A stretch of DNA of 64,000 nt from Mytilus californianus (taxonomy: Eukaryota; Mollusca; Bivalvia; Mytilida; Mytilidae), in assembly GCF_021869535.1 (NCBI RefSeq), contig NW_026262582.1:60524851-60588850 (forward strand). The letters are read 5' to 3'. Under the pieces are notes generated by a model, which was given only the letters and a program-made list of their open reading frames with translations, was not told the origin of the DNA and made no database searches. The position numbers and the translations under genes were made by a program. Positions 59,951 to 64,000 of the stretch are shown here, one piece after another (the first letter of the stretch is position 1; each line of letters opens with the position of its first letter).

Positions 59951-61490
59951 CACACTATAAAATATCAACTGAAATAGCTTAACTGAATCAAAGGACATAT
60001 TAACACCATTGAACATACACTGAACAAATAAATTTGACCTATGATACAATGTAAATACAAAATAAATAAACTAAGGGAAGAATAATAAAAGTAACATGTT
60101 ATATCGGTATGAAATGTTAAACAATTAAAGAAAAACAATATGTTCGAACAAAAATATCAGCCATTTGCAATAACTTTAAACACAGGTAAATGAAAATAAT
60201 TTTGTTGTTAGGTATACGTGTACAGTTCCAATAGAGAAAGGAAATATTTTTACAAAATAAATAATTTTGATGTTCATAGTACGAAGTGAAAATTTATAGT
60301 ATTAAATACCAAACACTTATCAAAGCTGGTATATAGACCAGATATAACCCTGAATAACATTAAATAACAAAAAAGCAATACAATAAGTATCAACAGGTCA
60401 AATAAACAAGAAAGTACGATTTGAGAGTACTCGCAGTTACTGACAGCTAGTCATGCTAGTTAAAAACCAAAACAATTAATAATAAAAAATCATGCATCAG
60501 AGACTAAAATCAACTAAAACACATCCCAGGGATTTAGTATTTTAACGTCATGGACAGTCAAAGAAGACATGACTAGTGCAATGCCAAAAATAAATGTATC
60601 GACAGACAGTAGGATAGTTAGGAGTTTAACCTCTTTATAGATCAAAACGAACTTGGGTGTGTCTTTATACATCCCGTTTGAAAAGAATACAAATTTACTT
60701 ATGTTTTAATTTGCTGATGACAAAATCGATATTAGTGCCAATGTAAACTATATTCAAAGATCTAATTACAACATTGGTAAGATAACGTTTACTAATAAGT
60801 TTGTTTAAAGGTTCGATGAGTTTACATGGATCACATAGTGATTTCCGCGCTTTAAGTACAATATTACCGTAAAATTTAGGATGTGAAATACCCCTATGTT
60901 TAGCATTGAATCAACACAAGGGTACATACTACATAATCCTTAAAAGACAAAATTTTGGAATTCTTTTATTTTATATTTTCTTTTTTAATTTTATTCTCTG
61001 CTAAATGAAAATAGCAGGTTTTGAATATTCTATGTTACCATCATAGTGTTTCCTGCAGGTTTTGAAAAGGGACTTCACAATTGTTGTTACTTAAGTGCCA
61101 ATTTGTCAAAAAACATAGCTTATTGAAACTTCGGACGATCTTTTACTAAAACACCAGGTGAGCGATTCAGACTCCTGGGAGCATCTAGTTTATTTTACTT
61201 TAACGAAGTCTTTGAGCAGACACAATTAATTACCTGTGGTCTGATTTTGTCTGAGAATGATCTGAAACAGTCTTAATTTACCACAGTCAATATTAATCTG
61301 AAATGTGACTGAATGTCTGACAAAGTCTGAATATTTTACCTATGCCCCCTGTTTAGACTATTTCAGATATAAAAAGACTGAAATGGCCGTTTCAGAACTA
61401 ATTCTAACTACTAGTGTATAGCATTAATACTTGGTAAGTTGATAGGTTTTTGGTAGTACAACAGGGTTCACCTGATTGGTGATGACCATG
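59950..61490. other. No supportable gene
   Basis: AT-rich, no exon or RNA gene recognised. A short inverted feel around cagactcctggga / gtctgag near 61,160-61,330 was not strong enough to call. Confidence 0.5.
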
Positions 61491-61564
61491 ATGATAAAGA
61501 TTCAGATTACAAATGTAATGATGCTTTGATGTGATTTTTTGTTGAAGGTTACAATGGTGATATA

Positions 61565-61925
61565 AAAGATCCAGATTACAAATGTGAAAATGATGATGAT
61601 GATGATGATCCAGATTACAAATGTGACAATGATGATGATGATGATGATCCAGATTACAAATGTGACAATGATGATGATGATGATGATCCAGATTACAAAT
61701 GTGGCAATGATGATGATGATAATCCAAATTACAAATGTGACAATGATGATGATGATGATCCAGATTACAAATGTGACAATGATGATGATGATGATGATCC
61801 AGATTACAAATGTGATGATGATGATGATGATGATAATGATCCAGATTACAAATGTGATGATGATGATGATGATGATAATGATCCAGATTACAAATGTGAT
61901 GATGAGGAGGAGGAGGAGGAGAAGG
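61565..61925 (+). repeat. GAT-rich minisatellite, ~38-44-bp units
   Basis: About nine units of ccagattacaaatgtga plus a variable (GAT)n run, ending in a GAG run. Unit length varies with the GAT count. On the minus strand it reads as a HHHHHHCHICNLD-type repeat; no support for translation. Confidence 0.9.
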
Positions 61926-62139
61926 AGATTAAGTCTTTTAGCCCTGATGGTAGGTTAAAAGTTATTAATCATAGAATAAGTGTAAGTTAAAACAAGTAGG
62001 AATTGATTTCTATTCACAGGTCAAAAAGTAGAATCTAGATATTTTATCACTTTGAGATAATAATGTCTAAAAAACTGCCTAAAATTGATTTTTGTCTCGT
62101 CTTGACATACATAGGTATGCTGTTTTCGGCGTCGGCGAC

Positions 62140-62960
62140 AGCGGCGTCAACAATGTATTAGTTTGTGATTAGGTCTAGTTCATGGTGAACCACTAGTGGT
62201 AGGTCAATGATATTTGGTATGCAGTTGTATTAGCATTGGCACATCTCATTACCATGGTGATTATTTGGCCCTTCCCCCTCAGTCAAGGTCTATTGACTTT
62301 GAAACTTTTCATAGTTTACATGTAGTTAAGTTTGTGATTAGGTCAATTTATGGGGAACCACTGGTGGTAGGTCAATGATATTTGGTATGCAGTTGAATAA
62401 GCATTGGCATATCTCAATTCCATGGAGATTATTTGGCTCCGCCCCCTTAGTCATGGTCTATAGACTTTGAAAACTTTGCTAAGTTAACATGTATTAGTTT
62501 GTGATTAGGTCAGTTCAAGGGGAACCATTAGTGGTAGGTCAATGTTAATTGGTGTTCAGTTGTATAAGCATTAGCACATCTCATTTCTATGGAGTATATT
62601 TGGCCCCGCCCCCTCAGTCATGGTCTATTTACTTTGAAACTTTTGCTTAGTTTACATGTATTAGTTTGTGATTAGATCATGATATTTGGTATGCAAATTT
62701 TTTGGCATTTGCAAGTATTGTTTCCATGGAGATTATATAGCCCCACCCCTGATCATGGTTCATTGACTTTGAAACTTTTACATAGTTTACAAGTTAATGT
62801 TTGTGTTTAGGTTTGTTTAAAGGGAACAACTTTTAATAAGTCAATGGTATTTGGTATGCAGTTGTATTAGCATTGGCACATCTCATTCCATGGAGATTGT
62901 TTAGCCATGTACCTGCAGTCATGGTTCATCGACTTTGAATATTTGCATAACTTACATTGC
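62140..62960 (+). repeat. Tandem array of ~160-170-bp units
   Basis: About five units, with landmarks tttgtgattaggtca, caatgatatttggtatgcag and ccatggagattatttggcc. Related single units lie at 22,370-22,570. Possibly related to the ~160-bp satellites described from bivalves; not checked. Confidence 0.8.
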
Positions 62961-63588
62961 ATTATCAAAATTACAAAAAGGCGAGACATATCTCTGTGAT
63001 AACAGTTTATTTCAAATACTAACTGTTCCTCCAATCCATGCCTTGTTTTTTTTTATTCGATATAAACATTTTTTTTTCCCAAATTGTTCGTCTATATGAG
63101 AGCTTAATTCCATATTACATGTTTGTCGATGGATTTGACCTTTTAACCGTTTTCAAGATATAGGGGCCCAAAGTGGGGCTTCAGCCTTAAATGTAAGAAT
63201 TATTTTCAATGGATTACTCATGATTATCCCTGCCTTCGTTTTTCAATCAGATTTCAGATATCTCTTATGGTTTTCAGGTTAAAAGGGGGTCAAAGAGGCA
63301 AAAAACATCATATTAAATCCTATATCAGCGATTTATTTCCAATTGATTATCCAAGACGTTTATATGTCAAAGATGCTTAGTCAATCCACCATTATTTGCA
63401 TGTGTCAACTCAAACACTAATAGTGTGTCCATATTGGTACCCAACATACAGAGTTCAACATGCTGCTCTTGGCGTAGCTCTTGGTTTATATTTGTCTTTT
63501 AACAATTTACACATAATGAGCAGAATGATACAAAATTTGTAATCTATGATTACCTATGTTCTTAATTATATAAACACAAAAATTTGAT

Positions 63589-63834
63589 TAACATTACAAC
63601 AAAGTATTGCAAAATATTTTGACGGCACAACTACTTCGTTAGTTGCAAAACGTAGAATGCCTAGAGATCCAAAAGTAAACAAATTTATGTGAAATTCATT
63701 ATCAAAGATGTGGTCATGGTTGACTTTGATGACATCAACTTGTTTACTTTTGTATCTCTAGGCAGTCAATGTTTTGCAACTGCCGAAGACAGTTGTGCCA
63801 TTAAAATATTTTGCAATACTGGGTGTTAATGTTA
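63589..63834. mobile_element. 246-bp hairpin MITE
   Basis: Arms of about 105 bp share agtattgcaaaatatttt, cggcacaact, gttgcaaaac and tctctaggc-type blocks in inverted order, with a ~45-bp loop. The duplication at the ends is unclear. Confidence 0.65.
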
Positions 63835-64000
63835 CAACGTTTTGGTTTTTTTTGGGGGGGTGGATGGTATATATGAATCACCCTGTCTGTCCGTCTGCAA
63901 GCACAACTCGTTCTTAACAGATGGACCGATACTTATGAAACTTTACACAGTTGCAGTTCACAACTTGAGGATTTGCATGAAGGCTGATAATCCTGGTCAG

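Noticed and set aside
61404-61958. Poly-His/Cys (minus) and poly-Met (plus) ORFs
   Set aside because: Both are readings of the GAT minisatellite.
1-64000. CRISPR arrays, rRNA genes, bacterial operons, phage genes
   Set aside because: Tandem repeats here are satellites or minisatellites without spacer structure; gene organisation is intron-rich and eukaryotic.

Overview
The window is eukaryotic and very AT-rich. It has no bacterial-style operons, rRNA genes or CRISPR arrays. It is dense in short dispersed repeats, hairpin MITEs, a tRNA-derived SINE and several ~150-165-bp tandem repeats that I associate with bivalve molluscs. Many look like repeats I know from mussels (Mytilus), for example the element containing ATAAGAAGATGTGGTATGAG. 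The species call is recognition from memory, not a search result. Most open reading frames here are chance frames; real coding sequence occurs as short exons.

The main finding is a tandem duplication with a unit of about 39 kb (left copy, from before position 1 to ~38,945) and 14.8 kb (right copy, ~39,290-54,050), at roughly 90% identity by eye. The same multi-exon minus-strand gene lies in both copies. It encodes a small type I membrane protein: signal peptide, one EGF-like (MEGF / class-F scavenger-receptor type) cysteine-rich module, a stalk built from symmetric phase-1 mini-exons, one transmembrane helix and a tyrosine-containing tail. Gene 2 (51,406 to 38,486) can be assembled from nine exons totalling 915 nt (304 aa plus stop), with every splice phase agreeing. 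Gene 1 has its first eight exons between 36,917 and 2,303, and its last exon lies off the left edge. Gene 3 is represented only by its last exon (53,596-53,997); homology to the other copies stops about 50 bp upstream of it, near a GT microsatellite.

The left copy is longer because of insertions, and for several of them the right copy preserves the unoccupied site. (i) An 18,464-bp element (7,945-26,408) has ~405-bp terminal inverted repeats and a 4-bp target duplication and lies in an intron of gene 1. A 3.9-kb inverted-repeat element with CACTGT ends and a 5-bp duplication (9,503-13,404) is nested inside it. (ii) A 2,135-bp element (27,221-29,355) is bounded by two 452-bp direct repeats that look identical, and sits 11 bp upstream of a gene 1 splice acceptor. 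(iii) About 5.5 kb of repeat-derived sequence (30,760-36,240) includes a 4.2-kb inverted-repeat-bounded block, a degenerate reverse-transcriptase C-terminus and decayed minus-strand ORFs. The right copy in turn carries an 18-unit expansion of a 28-bp minisatellite (49,195-49,697).

The right flank (54,050-64,000) is mostly repeats: MITEs with TTA/TAA target duplications, a tRNA-derived SINE head, a GAT-rich minisatellite, tandem arrays of ~150-170-bp units and a long hairpin. One possible plus-strand first exon (ATG at 54,314) follows a GCGCATGC motif. I found no downstream exons for it.
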